DNA from: Mesobacillus persicus
Lineage (GTDB): Bacteria; Bacillota; Bacilli; Bacillales; Cytobacillaceae
DNA length: 64,000 bases
Direction of reading: 5' to 3'
NCBI RefSeq assembly: GCF_900109925.1
Contig: NZ_FOBW01000016.1
Coordinates: 28,920 to 92,919 of the forward strand
Notes under the pieces: generated by a model
What the model was told of the DNA's origin: nothing
Seen by the model: only the letters and a program-made list of their open reading frames with translations
Database searches by the model: none
Made by a program: the position numbers and the translations under genes
Shown: piece after piece, positions 27,007-35,610 of the stretch
How positions within the stretch are numbered: position 1 is the first letter of the stretch
Layout: every line of letters begins with the position of its first letter

Positions 27007-29367
27007 TTATGCTGGGGCGTTCATTTCGTCGTCCTCGATGCGCTTTTCTTGATATTCAACATCTTTACGTGCGTTGTAACGGTCTGCTTTTTCAAGAGTT
27101 ACCGTGATGTTGTAATCAGGGATACCGGCAAATTTCTCATAACGGCCTCTAGGTAATAAGAAGTTTCCTTCTGGGAAGTGAACTTCTACATTTCCACGTG
27201 CGATTTCAACAAACTTTGCTCTTCCTTGGAAGACACCAAATCCATTATATAGGACGATTCCTTCGCCTTCTGCGATACTTAAATCTTGAGCATCTTCCGC
27301 ATTCATCAGCACATCATAGCGTCCTGCTCCGTTTAATGGATCGACTTCACTGTAAACCATGGAGTTGAACTGTTTCCCACGACGAGAGGTAACAATAAAC
27401 TGGCCTTCTTTTTTACCAAGGTCAGGAATCTCAACAGGAATGAGGCTTCCTCTTCCGTCAGCTGTTGGGCAGATTCCATCCTCACATAACCAAGCTCCCC
27501 CCCACTGGAAGACATCTCCAGCCTTTTTCAAGTTCTGAATGCCTTCATAACTTGGGTTTGCCTTGGCAATTTCTTCACGAATTTCATGGGCATTCTTAAA
27601 ATCGACCAAATGAGCCGTTTCCGGTTTAACCCGTTTAGCAAGATCAATATAGATTTTCCACTCTGCACGAGCTTCTTCAACCATATTTTTATTGCCTTCA
27701 ATTTCTGGACTAAAGTAGACCATCCGCTCAGTAGAGGTAGAGGTACCACCACCTTCTTGCTCATAACGTGTTTTCGCTGGAAGAATGATGACTGCTTCTT
27801 TCGCGTCAACAAGAGTAGAAGTATTTAAGATAATATCCTGATGGACACGGATTTCTAATTCAGATAATGCCTTTTCAATAAAATCAGGGTCTGGCATCGT
27901 TTCTAGGAAATTCCCGCCTGATAGGTAGTACATTTTAATTTTACGTTCATGATCTTCCGGTAATAAAATATTTTCAAGCGTAACTCCCACGATGTCCCCT
28001 TGCCACTTCGCTAACTCAAAGCCCCAAAGCTTTTCAATTCGCTCCATGTTTTCCCCGTAAAAGTCTCCTCCAGGAAGGACAAATGGATCGGCTCCCATTT
28101 CACCACTACCTTGGACGGAAGAGTGACCGCGGAATGGCATTAATCCAGCATATTTGCGTCCAAGATGACCTCGTAACAACGCAAGATTAGCTACCTGAGA
28201 GATATTATCTGTTGCAAATGAATGCATCGTTAAGCCTAATGCCCAAGCATAGACAGCATTTTTGCTGTTCGCAAGCAACTCAGCTAACTCAATAATACGC
28301 TCTTTTGTCACACCAGCAGAACGGATAATCTCTTCCCAAGATTGCTCTTGAACTTGAGCTTTTAACTCTTCATATCCGTTTACATGATCATTAACGAAGG
28401 AATGATTAATGGCCGAACCATGATTTCTTTCCTCCATATCAAACCAATGCTTCATGATTCCATGCATGAAGGCAATATCGCCACCGATGTTGACCTGGTA
28501 AAAGTCATCGGCAATCTTTGTTCCAAATAAAGCAGATTCTGGATTTGACGGAATCCAGTATTTATCCATCGCTGGCTCTTTATATGGATTGATAACAATA
28601 ATTTTTGTTCCCTTTTTCTTTGCTTCTAACATATATTTCGAAGAAACTGGTGAACTATTAGAGGCCACACTTCCCCAGAATAACAAGACATCTGTTCCAA
28701 TCCAATCTTGATAGTTAGAAGTGGATGCCCCCACACCAATTGAACGCTTTAAGGCAGTTTTAGATGGAGAATGGCAAATACGGCTCGCATTATCAACATT
28801 GTTTGTACCTAGGAAACGTGATACTTTACCAGCTACATAATAGGATTCGTTTGTGATCCCGCGGCTTGTTAAGTAAAAAGCATATTGTTTCGGATCAAGC
28901 TTTTTCATTTTATCAGCTATCATATCCATTGCATCATCCCAAGTAATCCTTGAAAACTTGCGCTCGCCTTTTCTACGAATCATTGGATATGGAATACGCC
29001 CCAATTTACGAAGCTCAGTACTATCATATTTCCTAAGGTCATCAATATCACTGTGAAGAATCTCAGGTTTGATGGCACCAGCCGTGTTTAAGCGGAGAAC
29101 ATTTAATCTAGTAGTACATACATGTGGGCCTGTCAGTGTTTGATCATATAAGCCTGAAACTCCTAATGCACAGCCATCACAAACGCCTTTAGTGATAATG
29201 TTTGCCGCGTAGCCAAGATTATCTTTGTTATCCCAAGCGATTTTCATCGTATCACGAATATGCTTTGGCTTTATTTTCGTTAAACCAAATGGAATTGGGC
29301 TCACCCAATGCTTTGGAGATGGCATAGCCGCTTTTTTCTGTGGTCCTGGATGTAATGTTTTTCCCAT
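27007..29367 (-). CDS. FdhF/YdeP-family molybdopterin oxidoreductase (formate dehydrogenase-like)
   Basis: A 786-residue Mo/W-bis(pyranopterin) oxidoreductase of the YdeP branch. There is one N-terminal CxxC-type cluster (GVCDGCALG ... HVCTTR) instead of the usual four-Cys 4Fe-4S motif. The metal ligand is cysteine in RICHSPSKTALKRSIGVGA, not selenocysteine. Then come the LFWGSVASNSSP cofactor domain and a C-terminal MopB barrel (FIVTSRRGKQFNSMVY). The natural substrate of YdeP proteins is unproven; formate is suggested by the neighbouring OFA transporter and FdhD. The start at 29367 follows GGGAG. Confidence 0.85.
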   Translation of the reverse strand: MGKTLHPGPQKKAAMPSPKHWVSPIPFGLTKIKPKHIRDTMKIAWDNKDNLGYAANIITKGVCDGCALGVSGLYDQTLTGPHVCTTRLNVLRLNTAGAIKPEILHSDIDDLRKYDSTELRKLGRIPYPMIRRKGERKFSRITWDDAMDMIADKMKKLDPKQYAFYLTSRGITNESYYVAGKVSRFLGTNNVDNASRICHSPSKTALKRSIGVGASTSNYQDWIGTDVLLFWGSVASNSSPVSSKYMLEAKKKGTKIIVINPYKEPAMDKYWIPSNPESALFGTKIADDFYQVNIGGDIAFMHGIMKHWFDMEERNHGSAINHSFVNDHVNGYEELKAQVQEQSWEEIIRSAGVTKERIIELAELLANSKNAVYAWALGLTMHSFATDNISQVANLALLRGHLGRKYAGLMPFRGHSSVQGSGEMGADPFVLPGGDFYGENMERIEKLWGFELAKWQGDIVGVTLENILLPEDHERKIKMYYLSGGNFLETMPDPDFIEKALSELEIRVHQDIILNTSTLVDAKEAVIILPAKTRYEQEGGGTSTSTERMVYFSPEIEGNKNMVEEARAEWKIYIDLAKRVKPETAHLVDFKNAHEIREEIAKANPSYEGIQNLKKAGDVFQWGGAWLCEDGICPTADGRGSLIPVEIPDLGKKEGQFIVTSRRGKQFNSMVYSEVDPLNGAGRYDVLMNAEDAQDLSIAEGEGIVLYNGFGVFQGRAKFVEIARGNVEVHFPEGNFLLPRGRYEKFAGIPDYNITVTLEKADRYNARKDVEYQEKRIEDDEMNAPA

Positions 29368-29589
29368 TTTAAAACACTCCCAAATAGAATCTATTAATCT
29401 TAGTATGTGATAGAGAACTTCTCTCTGATTGATCAAATATGATAAGGTGGTAAAACCTTTCGAGAAATCATTTACGATTGTACTAGTCCTATATAATAGA
29501 AGAAACTAGGTTTGATCATTGATGGTTCCATATATTTCTAATAGCCTTTTTAGTTCACTTACTTGTAAAGCCCGACTCGCTTTACATCC

Positions 29590-29652
29590 TTTTTAAAAAG
29601 AAAAACCACCGTAGCCCCAAGAACTAAAAGGTTCTGAGCTTTAACGGTGGTT
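29590..29652 (-). terminator. Branched terminator after DUF2294 / upstream of the FdhF-like gene
   Basis: AACCACCGT (29604-29612) pairs with ACGGTGGTT (29644-29652), with an inner AGAAC/GTTCT hairpin, and is followed on the minus strand by TTTTTCTTTTT. It is preceded by the conserved stem-loop at 29651-29676, as in the OFA leader. Confidence 0.8.
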
Positions 29653-29676
29653 AGTCTTTTGCAGGGTCGCTACTAA
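29651..29676 (-). promoter_or_regulatory. Candidate cis-regulatory RNA stem-loop (leader motif copy A)
   Basis: On the minus strand TTAGT pairs with ACTAA around a loop containing GCGACCCTGC, leading directly into a branched terminator. The same arrangement with loop GCGAAACCTGC lies upstream of the OFA transporter (31653-31677). I do not recognise it as a known riboswitch class. Confidence 0.4.
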
Positions 29677-29685
29677 GTACCATAC

Positions 29686-30045
29686 CTAGTGATTAAATTT
29701 TGCTTGAATATCTTCATCGAACACGAATATTGACATTCCGAAATCCCGGTCAATATCAATATCCACGAAAAGTTCTCTGAAGTTGCATCCTAGAAACTCT
29801 TCCATTTCTTTCGGCGGATGTTTCCGGTACATATCTTTTACCATTTCGGTTCTGGCTGCCCGTAGTGCCTGCTTGCCTTCGCTTGCAGAGGCCATAAATT
29901 TTTCTACTGGAGAAAGATTTCCTTCCATCTCGCATATGGCCCAATTTTTACAAAAAGTAGTGGTAATCTTACTTGGCCCTTTTCCCATATGCTTCTTTCG
30001 AAAGGAACGGACAATATTGCTAAATTCTGCTTCGTATTTATTCAC
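29686..30045 (-). CDS. DUF2294 family protein (MpsC-like)
   Basis: A 119-residue soluble protein of family DUF2294, marked by KMGKGPSKI-type GKGPSKITTTFCKNWAICEMEGNLSPVEKFM and VKDMYRKHPPKEMEEFLGCNF. The family is linked by annotation to the Na+-translocating MpsABC system and often sits near formate dehydrogenase or hydrogenase-type genes; its function is not established. It lies 70 bases after the OFA transporter on the same strand and is probably co-transcribed. Confidence 0.8.
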   Translation of the reverse strand: MNKYEAEFSNIVRSFRKKHMGKGPSKITTTFCKNWAICEMEGNLSPVEKFMASASEGKQALRAARTEMVKDMYRKHPPKEMEEFLGCNFRELFVDIDIDRDFGMSIFVFDEDIQAKFNH

Positions 30046-30117
30046 ATTATCCTCCCTACCATTCTAGAGGTATTACATGATAGGTATTGTATCATACGAA
30101 TAATCACTAGTGAAATT

Positions 30118-31383
30118 TTAGCTCGCCAATTTCGTTTGGTTTGCTTCATTTTGCTTACGTAGTTTACTGATATCTCGACGGATAAGGAGTGATACTACTA
30201 GTGCAACAACGAATAGTCCTGAAAAGAACGATAAGCTAGCCGCATAGCTTCCTGTTGTATCTTTAATCCAAGCCGCGAACATTGGACCAGCTAATCCAGC
30301 GGCAGCCCATGCTGTTAAAATGTAACCATGGATGGCACCTAGTTGTTTAGTACCAAATACATCGCCGATAAAGGCAGGAATCGCGGCAAATCCACCACCG
30401 TACATCGTGTAAATGACTGCGAGCATAATTTGGAAAAGGATTGCTTCTGTTGTATTTGGCAATAACATAAACAGAACGATTTGAGCCGCAAAGAAAATCG
30501 TATAGGTGTTCGTTCGGCCGATATAATCTGAAATCGTTGCCCATGCAAGGCGACCAAACCCGTTGAATAAACCTAAGACTCCGACAAGCGCTGCTGCTTC
30601 TGCTGTCGATAGACCAATACTTTCTTCCGCTAAAGGCTTTGCCGCTGATAGAATCGCAATTCCACAAGTGACATTTATGAATAGCATTACCCATAGATAG
30701 TAGAAACGCTTCGTTTTAACAGCTTCATTTGCTGTCAATTGAGCTAAGTCAACTTTCACTTTCGTTTTTCCTGATTGGACTTTATCATTAAAGCCTTCAG
30801 GTGCCCACCCAACTGGCGGTCTTTCTAAATAAAGAGAAGATAATGTCATAATGATAAGATAAGAGACACCAAGAATGTAAAATGTATTCGCTGTCCCAAC
30901 AGATTTAATTAAAATATCCATAATTGGGCTTGCAACGGCTGCTGCAAAACCGAATCCCATAATCGCAAGTCCAGTAGCTAGACCACGTCGATCAGGAAAC
31001 CACTTTACAAGTGTAGATACAGGGGCGATATACCCTACACCTAGACCAATTCCGCCTAAAACACCGTAAAATAAATATAATAATGGCAAGGATCCTAAAT
31101 TGACTGCAAGTCCCGATCCGATAATTCCAATCCCGAAAAACCCCGCTGCTAGCAACCCAGCTTTTCTAGGTCCATACTTTTCAACAAAATGGCCTAAAAA
31201 CGCAGCAGATAAACCTAAGAATAAAATGGCAATACTAAAGGTTAATTGGACTTGTTTAGACGTCCACCCAAACTCTTCGATTAGAGGATTTGTAAAATTG
31301 CTCCATGCATAAACGGAACCAATTGAAATATGAATCCCCACGGCCGATGCTGCAATCAGCCACCGATTTTTTGTTTTTTTCAT
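30118..31383 (-). CDS. OFA-family MFS transporter (oxalate/formate antiporter type)
   Basis: A 421-residue 12-helix major facilitator of the OFA subfamily. It has SIGSVYAWSNFTNPL in helix 1, the GxGVGYIAPVSTLVKWFPDRRGLATG signature of the family, and NGFGRLAWATISDYIGRTNTY in the second half. OFA members exchange oxalate/formate or carry lactate and related monocarboxylates. Its place next to FdhF-like, DUF2294 and FdhD favours formate. The start at 31383 follows GAGGGGGAAAG. A long leader with terminator precedes it. Confidence 0.85.
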   Translation of the reverse strand: MKKTKNRWLIAASAVGIHISIGSVYAWSNFTNPLIEEFGWTSKQVQLTFSIAILFLGLSAAFLGHFVEKYGPRKAGLLAAGFFGIGIIGSGLAVNLGSLPLLYLFYGVLGGIGLGVGYIAPVSTLVKWFPDRRGLATGLAIMGFGFAAAVASPIMDILIKSVGTANTFYILGVSYLIIMTLSSLYLERPPVGWAPEGFNDKVQSGKTKVKVDLAQLTANEAVKTKRFYYLWVMLFINVTCGIAILSAAKPLAEESIGLSTAEAAALVGVLGLFNGFGRLAWATISDYIGRTNTYTIFFAAQIVLFMLLPNTTEAILFQIMLAVIYTMYGGGFAAIPAFIGDVFGTKQLGAIHGYILTAWAAAGLAGPMFAAWIKDTTGSYAASLSFFSGLFVVALVVSLLIRRDISKLRKQNEANQTKLAS

Positions 31384-31580
31384 CTTTCTTTCCCCCTCAT
31401 TCAATAACGATCCTCTTTGCTCTCCCGTTGCTCTCACCAATCATGTGCTAAGATGGCTGTTTTCATCGCTGTTCACATGCAACGGAGGATTCAGAAAGAA
31501 CCATGTAGAGCCCCTTAATATGTACTTATCTCCCAAACAGCAACGATTGAGATTTCATTAAAGTAAATGAAAAGGAGTCT

Positions 31581-31653
31581 AAAAAATAGAAAACCGCCAA
31601 TCTCTTTACACCACCATAGACTTAGAGCTATGGAGTGTGTAAGATTGACGGTT
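31581..31653 (-). terminator. Branched attenuator/terminator in the OFA leader
   Basis: AACCGTCAATCT pairs with AGATTGGCGGTT (minus strand, one G-U), TACAC with GTGTA inside, then an inner CCATAG/CTATGG hairpin, followed by TTTTCTATTTTTT. It lies about 200 bases upstream of the OFA start, so it is an attenuator of this gene rather than the end of another. Confidence 0.7.
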
Positions 31654-31745
31654 AGTATCTAGCAGGTTTCGCTACTATCGGACCAACAGTTAATCGCTTT
31701 CTTTACTGTAAACACTTTAACCGACGACAGGGTCGCTATCTCGAA
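31653..31745 (-). promoter_or_regulatory. Candidate cis-regulatory RNA (leader motif copies B1 and B2)
   Basis: On the minus strand the first copy (31723-31745 region) reads GATAGCGACCCTGTC. The second forms TAGTA/TACTA around GCGAAACCTGCTAGA and abuts the attenuator. It matches the motif before the FdhF-like gene (copy A, 29651-29676). Class unknown. Confidence 0.45.
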
Positions 31746-31931
31746 TCAAAATGTGACAGACTTGTGAACAAGAAAATATTATCACTTCACAAAATCATAT
31801 GCAATACCTTTTGTAAATATTGTTATAATAACTTTACACTATTATCGTGTTGTAAATTTTCCTTGAGTATTGGCCAAGAATATGATTAGATTTTAAGTAT
31901 TCTAAAATCCTATAAATCAAGGTGAAGCCAA

Positions 31932-32720
31932 ATGTTAGAAAATATGAGCGAAAAATACAATATAACGAAATATAGCGGTGGACAATTTCTTCATGTAGAA
32001 GATGTCATCGTCAATGAATTTCCATTGACCATTTTTGTAAACGATGTGGAATTTGCAACAATGGTTTGTACACCAACTCATTTTAAAGAAATGGTTGTAG
32101 GTTTTTTAGCATCTGAAGGGGTCATTCGCTTCTCAGACGAGATTCTCTCGCTAAATATCGATGAAAGTCGTGGTTATGCCTATGTGACCATAAAAGCCAA
32201 AACGACTACGAACCAGGAGTATTACTCAAAGCGGTTTATTGGATCATGTTGTGGCAAAAGTCGTCAATTTTACTTCCATAATGACGCAAAAACAGCGAGA
32301 ACCTCTACATCAACAACAAGAATCACAGCTGCTCAAAGTATCTATCTGATGAACGAAATGCAATCTAGTTCTCTTGTTTTCCAGGAAACTGGCGGTGTTC
32401 ATAATGCTGCTCTATGTACTCCTGAAGAGATTCTAGCAGTTCGTACTGATATTGGCCGACATAATGCGTTGGATAAGCTGTTCGGTTATAGTATTTTGAA
32501 TCGTATGCCCGTTCGTGATAAGATTATAGTATTTAGTGGCCGGATTTCTTCCGAAGTTCTTCTTAAAGCTGCTAAAATTGGTGTTGGGATTGTTCTATCA
32601 AAATCAGCTCCAACAGACTTAGCCATCAAGCTCGCCAAGGACTTAAACATCACAGCTGTTGGGTTTATCCGTGGAGAGTCTTTTAATGTGTACTCTTGTC
32701 CTGAGAGAATCGTAGATTAG
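31932..32720 (+). CDS. fdhD: Formate dehydrogenase accessory sulfurtransferase FdhD
   Basis: A 262-residue FdhD, which passes sulfur from a cysteine desulfurase to the bis-MGD cofactor of formate dehydrogenase. The paired cysteines in [10 protein letters not shown] (Cys106-Cys107) are the sulfur-transfer site; [20 protein letters not shown] and [10 protein letters not shown] / [13 protein letters not shown] are family hallmarks. The start follows AAGGTGA. It forms an operon with moaA, 22 bases downstream. Confidence 0.95.
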   Translation: MLENMSEKYNITKYSGGQFLHVEDVIVNEFPLTIFVNDVEFATMVCTPTHFKEMVVGFLASEGVIRFSDEILSLNIDESRGYAYVTIKAKTTTNQEYYSKRFIGSCCGKSRQFYFHNDAKTARTSTSTTRITAAQSIYLMNEMQSSSLVFQETGGVHNAALCTPEEILAVRTDIGRHNALDKLFGYSILNRMPVRDKIIVFSGRISSEVLLKAAKIGVGIVLSKSAPTDLAIKLAKDLNITAVGFIRGESFNVYSCPERIVD

Positions 32721-32742
32721 AATTATAAAAGGAGGGATTTCG

Positions 32743-33762
32743 ATGCAAGCGGATACAACGGTATATGATTATTTCAATCGCCCGCTTCGAGATCTGCGGA
32801 TTTCGGTTACCGACAAATGTAATTTCCGTTGCACATATTGTATGCCAGCGGAAATATTTGGCCCAGACTACCCCTTCTTAACGAATAAAGAGTTACTTTC
32901 ATTTGATGAGTTGGAACGATTAGCTAAGATATTTGTTGCTCACTTAGGGGTGAAAAAAATACGCATTACTGGTGGGGAGCCTTTGATGCGGCCGAAATTA
33001 GCTGAGTTTATCGAGAAAGTCAAAAACATCGAGGGTGTAGAAGATATTGCGATGACAACCAATGGCTCGCTTTTGCCAAAGTATGCAAAAGAATTGAAAG
33101 CAGCCGGTTTAAAACGAGTATCGATTAGCCTAGACTCTTTGAATGATGAAATTTTCGGGAAGATTAACGGCCGAGGAGTGTCTGTTCAAACTGTACTCGA
33201 CGGCATTGATGCTGCGAGCGAGGCAGGTTTGCAGGTGAAAATTAACATGGTGGTCAAACGAGGGATGAACGATTCAGAGGTCCTCCCAATGGCCAAGTTC
33301 TTCCGGGAAAAGGGCCATATCCTTCGGTTTATTGAGTTCATGGATGTCGGCAATACAAATGAATGGCAGCTTGATGATGTGTACCCGAAAAAGCAAATCA
33401 TCGAAGACATCAACGAGGTTATGCCACTCGAAGCCATTGATCCTAATTACACAGGGGAAGTCGCAAGTCGTTATCGCTATGTCGGTACGAATGATGAAAT
33501 TGGTGTAATCTCCTCCGTATCCGATGCTTTTTGTTCGACATGCAACCGGGCCCGTCTATCAGCTAGCGGAATGCTTTACACTTGTCTGTTTGCCTCTAAG
33601 GGCCATGATATCCGCTCCCCTCTTCGTACGGACCTAACGGACGAACAATTGACCAAGCTCCTTGGGGACATATGGAGCGGCCGTACGGATCGTTACTCTG
33701 AAGAGCGAAGCGAAGCTAGTACCTCTCGAAAAAAGATTGAAATGAGTCATATCGGAGGATAA
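32743..33762 (+). CDS. moaA: GTP 3',8-cyclase MoaA (molybdenum cofactor biosynthesis)
   Basis: A 339-residue radical SAM enzyme that catalyses the first step of molybdopterin synthesis. The N-terminal cluster is C26-x3-C30-x2-C33 (CNFRCTYC); the C-terminal cluster is in [19 protein letters not shown]; the protein ends in the essential Gly-Gly (SHIGG). The start follows AAAGGAGGG. Pairing with fdhD places cofactor supply next to the Mo enzyme genes across the divergent promoter. Confidence 0.96.
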   Translation: MQADTTVYDYFNRPLRDLRISVTDKCNFRCTYCMPAEIFGPDYPFLTNKELLSFDELERLAKIFVAHLGVKKIRITGGEPLMRPKLAEFIEKVKNIEGVEDIAMTTNGSLLPKYAKELKAAGLKRVSISLDSLNDEIFGKINGRGVSVQTVLDGIDAASEAGLQVKINMVVKRGMNDSEVLPMAKFFREKGHILRFIEFMDVGNTNEWQLDDVYPKKQIIEDINEVMPLEAIDPNYTGEVASRYRYVGTNDEIGVISSVSDAFCSTCNRARLSASGMLYTCLFASKGHDIRSPLRTDLTDEQLTKLLGDIWSGRTDRYSEERSEASTSRKKIEMSHIGG

Positions 33763-33816
33763 GGACCTTAGCAAACTGTCCCTATTCAACTAAGACTTTA
33801 TTGCAATCTGTGTACT

Positions 33817-33864
33817 AAAAAAGGAAGACGTCAACCGAATTGGTCGATATCTTCCTTTTTTATT
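33817..33864 (+). terminator. Terminator of fdhD-moaA
   Basis: AAAAAAGGAAGA pairs with TCTTCCTTTTTT (12 bp), with a further short inner helix and a T-rich tail. Confidence 0.85.
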
Positions 33865-34049
33865 TATAGGCAGTTAACTTATCCCTACACATACAAGTAA
33901 GGTTTGTTAAAAGGTCGGTTGTAAACTACTTAGGTTTTTTTTGGTAAATATAAACATGACCTAAACCCTTGATTATTATCAGAAAATTTGATATATTTAT
34001 TTTATTAAAACATTCACAAAAAATTATAATAGAAAAGGAAAATGCCATA

Positions 34050-34187
34050 ATGAGAAAACAAACTTTAAGTATGCAAACATTAATTAACAACAATAAGAAA
34101 GAAATTCTTTTTAATGAAAAAGAGCTCGCTAGAATTGAAAAGCGCATTGACGAAAAGCACGTAAAACAATTAGAAAATAGTCGTTAA
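34050..34187 (+). CDS. fbpB: FbpB-family small basic protein
   Basis: A 45-residue basic protein matching the FbpB family (MRKQTLSMQTLINNNKKEILFNEKELARIEKRIDEKH). In B. subtilis, FbpB is Fur-regulated and works with the small RNA FsrA to spare iron. The start at 34050 is favoured over 33969 by length and family. A partial Fur-like palindrome TGAT-N4-ATCA lies about 80 bases upstream but lacks much of the consensus, so iron control is inferred from the family only. Confidence 0.75.
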   Translation: MRKQTLSMQTLINNNKKEILFNEKELARIEKRIDEKHVKQLENSR

Positions 34188-34208
34188 TCCCTTGGCGGCG
34201 ACGCAAAA

Positions 34209-34245
34209 GTAAAGCATCGGCCTTAAATGACCGATGCTTTTACTA
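34209..34245. terminator. Bidirectional terminator between fbpB and the MFS gene
   Basis: GTAAAGCATCGG pairs with CCGATGCTTTTAC around a short loop, with T-runs in both directions. It serves two convergent genes. Confidence 0.8.
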
Positions 34246-34249
34246 TCTA

Positions 34250-35449
34250 CTATTCTACCTTCACTTTAAGGTTTTTATTTAACGATTGTTTCTGCCATAG
34301 GATGGTCGTAAGCAAAGTCACTACCAACAGAGTGAGTCCTAAAATAAATGGATAAATAATATTCACATCATATAATAATCCAGCAAGGGTAGGCCCGAGC
34401 ACATTTCCAATACTCATATACATATTATTCATCCCCATCGCAAATCCTTGTTCATCGCCTGCTAATTTTGAAATAAGGGTATTAAGAACAGGACGTAGAA
34501 TCGATGTTGCTAGAAAGATCAATAAGGTCGTTCCGAAGAAAAATGGATAACTTGGAGCAAACAATGACAGGAAAAACGCTAAAGCAGCAACTCCTAAGAA
34601 GATGTTTAACACTGTCTTTTCCCCGTAATGATAAACAATTCGGTCGACGACAAAAAGCTGAACAATTACACTAACCAAACCTGTAGAAGTCACCATCATG
34701 GCAATTTCCTTAGGTGTGGCTCCAAACTGATTATCAACAAACAGTCCGAGAACCGATTCATATGCCATTAGTCCAAAACTCATGACAAGTGTAATGATTA
34801 GTGGGATGAAATAAGGCATTTTAACTGAACGAATCATTTTCTTTGCCATTGACTCGTCAACATGATTTTTTATGATTGTGGAAGCCTGTTCTGGCTTACT
34901 CTCTTTTAGTACAATAATGGAAAAAATAACCGCCACCAGGGATACGAGCGCTGAGATTAAAAACGGCATTTTCAAACCAAAATCTGTTAAAAACCCACCA
35001 ATCCCTGGTCCAATAACAATCCCCAACGACATAGATGCCGATACTAAACTATTTCCCCGTGCCCGCTGGTCCATCGTAGTGATATCCGCCACATAGGCGA
35101 AAATGGCCGGGATGAGCATCGCTGCACCAATTCCACCAATGACTCGCGAAAAGTATAGCCACCAAACTGAATTTGAAGCATAAAAAATGAACATCGACAA
35201 TGTCAGCCCAATTAGTCCATATATAATCAACTTTCTCCGCCCGTACTGATCCGTCCATTTCCCGGTGATTGGAGACATGACGAGCTGTGCTCCTGCAAAA
35301 ATCGCAATCATCAATCCTGCCGCCGTTCCACCTTCCCCAATGGACTCCAAGTAAGCCGGTAAAATCGGAATAATGATTCCGAAACTCCCAATTGCAATAA
35401 ACATATTCACCATCAAAATGCCAAGCTTTTTTCTTTGCTCTGTTGACAT
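34250..35449 (-). CDS. MFS transporter (DHA1-type multidrug efflux)
   Basis: A 399-residue 12-helix MFS protein. Motif A appears as GKWTDQYGRRKLI after helix 2, and motif C-like SMSLGIVIGPGIGGFL in helix 5, both typical of drug/H+ antiporters. The start at 35449 follows GAGGTG; the longer reading to 35482 adds 11 residues. It is followed by a shared terminator and preceded by another exporter gene on the same strand. Confidence 0.85.
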   Translation of the reverse strand: MSTEQRKKLGILMVNMFIAIGSFGIIIPILPAYLESIGEGGTAAGLMIAIFAGAQLVMSPITGKWTDQYGRRKLIIYGLIGLTLSMFIFYASNSVWWLYFSRVIGGIGAAMLIPAIFAYVADITTMDQRARGNSLVSASMSLGIVIGPGIGGFLTDFGLKMPFLISALVSLVAVIFSIIVLKESKPEQASTIIKNHVDESMAKKMIRSVKMPYFIPLIITLVMSFGLMAYESVLGLFVDNQFGATPKEIAMMVTSTGLVSVIVQLFVVDRIVYHYGEKTVLNIFLGVAALAFFLSLFAPSYPFFFGTTLLIFLATSILRPVLNTLISKLAGDEQGFAMGMNNMYMSIGNVLGPTLAGLLYDVNIIYPFILGLTLLVVTLLTTILWQKQSLNKNLKVKVE

Positions 35450-35571
35450 ATAGACAGCACCTCTTCTCCCTTTATTTATCAAACTAAAAGTTTATTAGAA
35501 ATAATGAACTAAATTCTCCCAAAAAGAAATATCATACCACCGACAGCAAAGAACGTCAATCGAATGAAAAA

Positions 35572-35600
35572 GGCACCATCCATAAAATGGATGGTGCCTG
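35572..35600 (-). terminator. Terminator of the DHA2 exporter gene (GGTGCC-type palindrome)
   Basis: GGCACCATCCAT pairs perfectly with ATGGATGGTGCC around AAA. On the minus strand it is followed by TTTTTCATT; on the other side stands TGGCACC, the family's extra half. Confidence 0.85.
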
Positions 35601-35610
35601 GCACCTTGCT

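Larger units (their letters stand above)
31384..31931. other. Divergent OFA/fdhD intergenic region
   Basis: The minus-strand half holds the OFA leader: two copies of a CAGGGTCGCTA-like motif (31728-31738 and about 31662-31674, seen on the plus strand), a stem-loop and a large branched terminator (31581-31653). The half near fdhD is very AT-rich and should hold its promoter; I could not single one out. Confidence 0.5.

Noticed and set aside
27007..29367. FdhF-like enzyme as a selenoprotein
   Set aside because: The metal ligand position is Cys (ICHSPS) and the frame has no internal TGA.
31581..31653. OFA leader hairpin as a plus-strand terminator
   Set aside because: The T-run is on the minus strand and no plus-strand gene ends before it.
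33969..33990. Fur box before fbpB (TGATTATTATCA)
   Set aside because: Palindromic, but three bases short of the consensus spacing; not enough to call a site from sequence alone.
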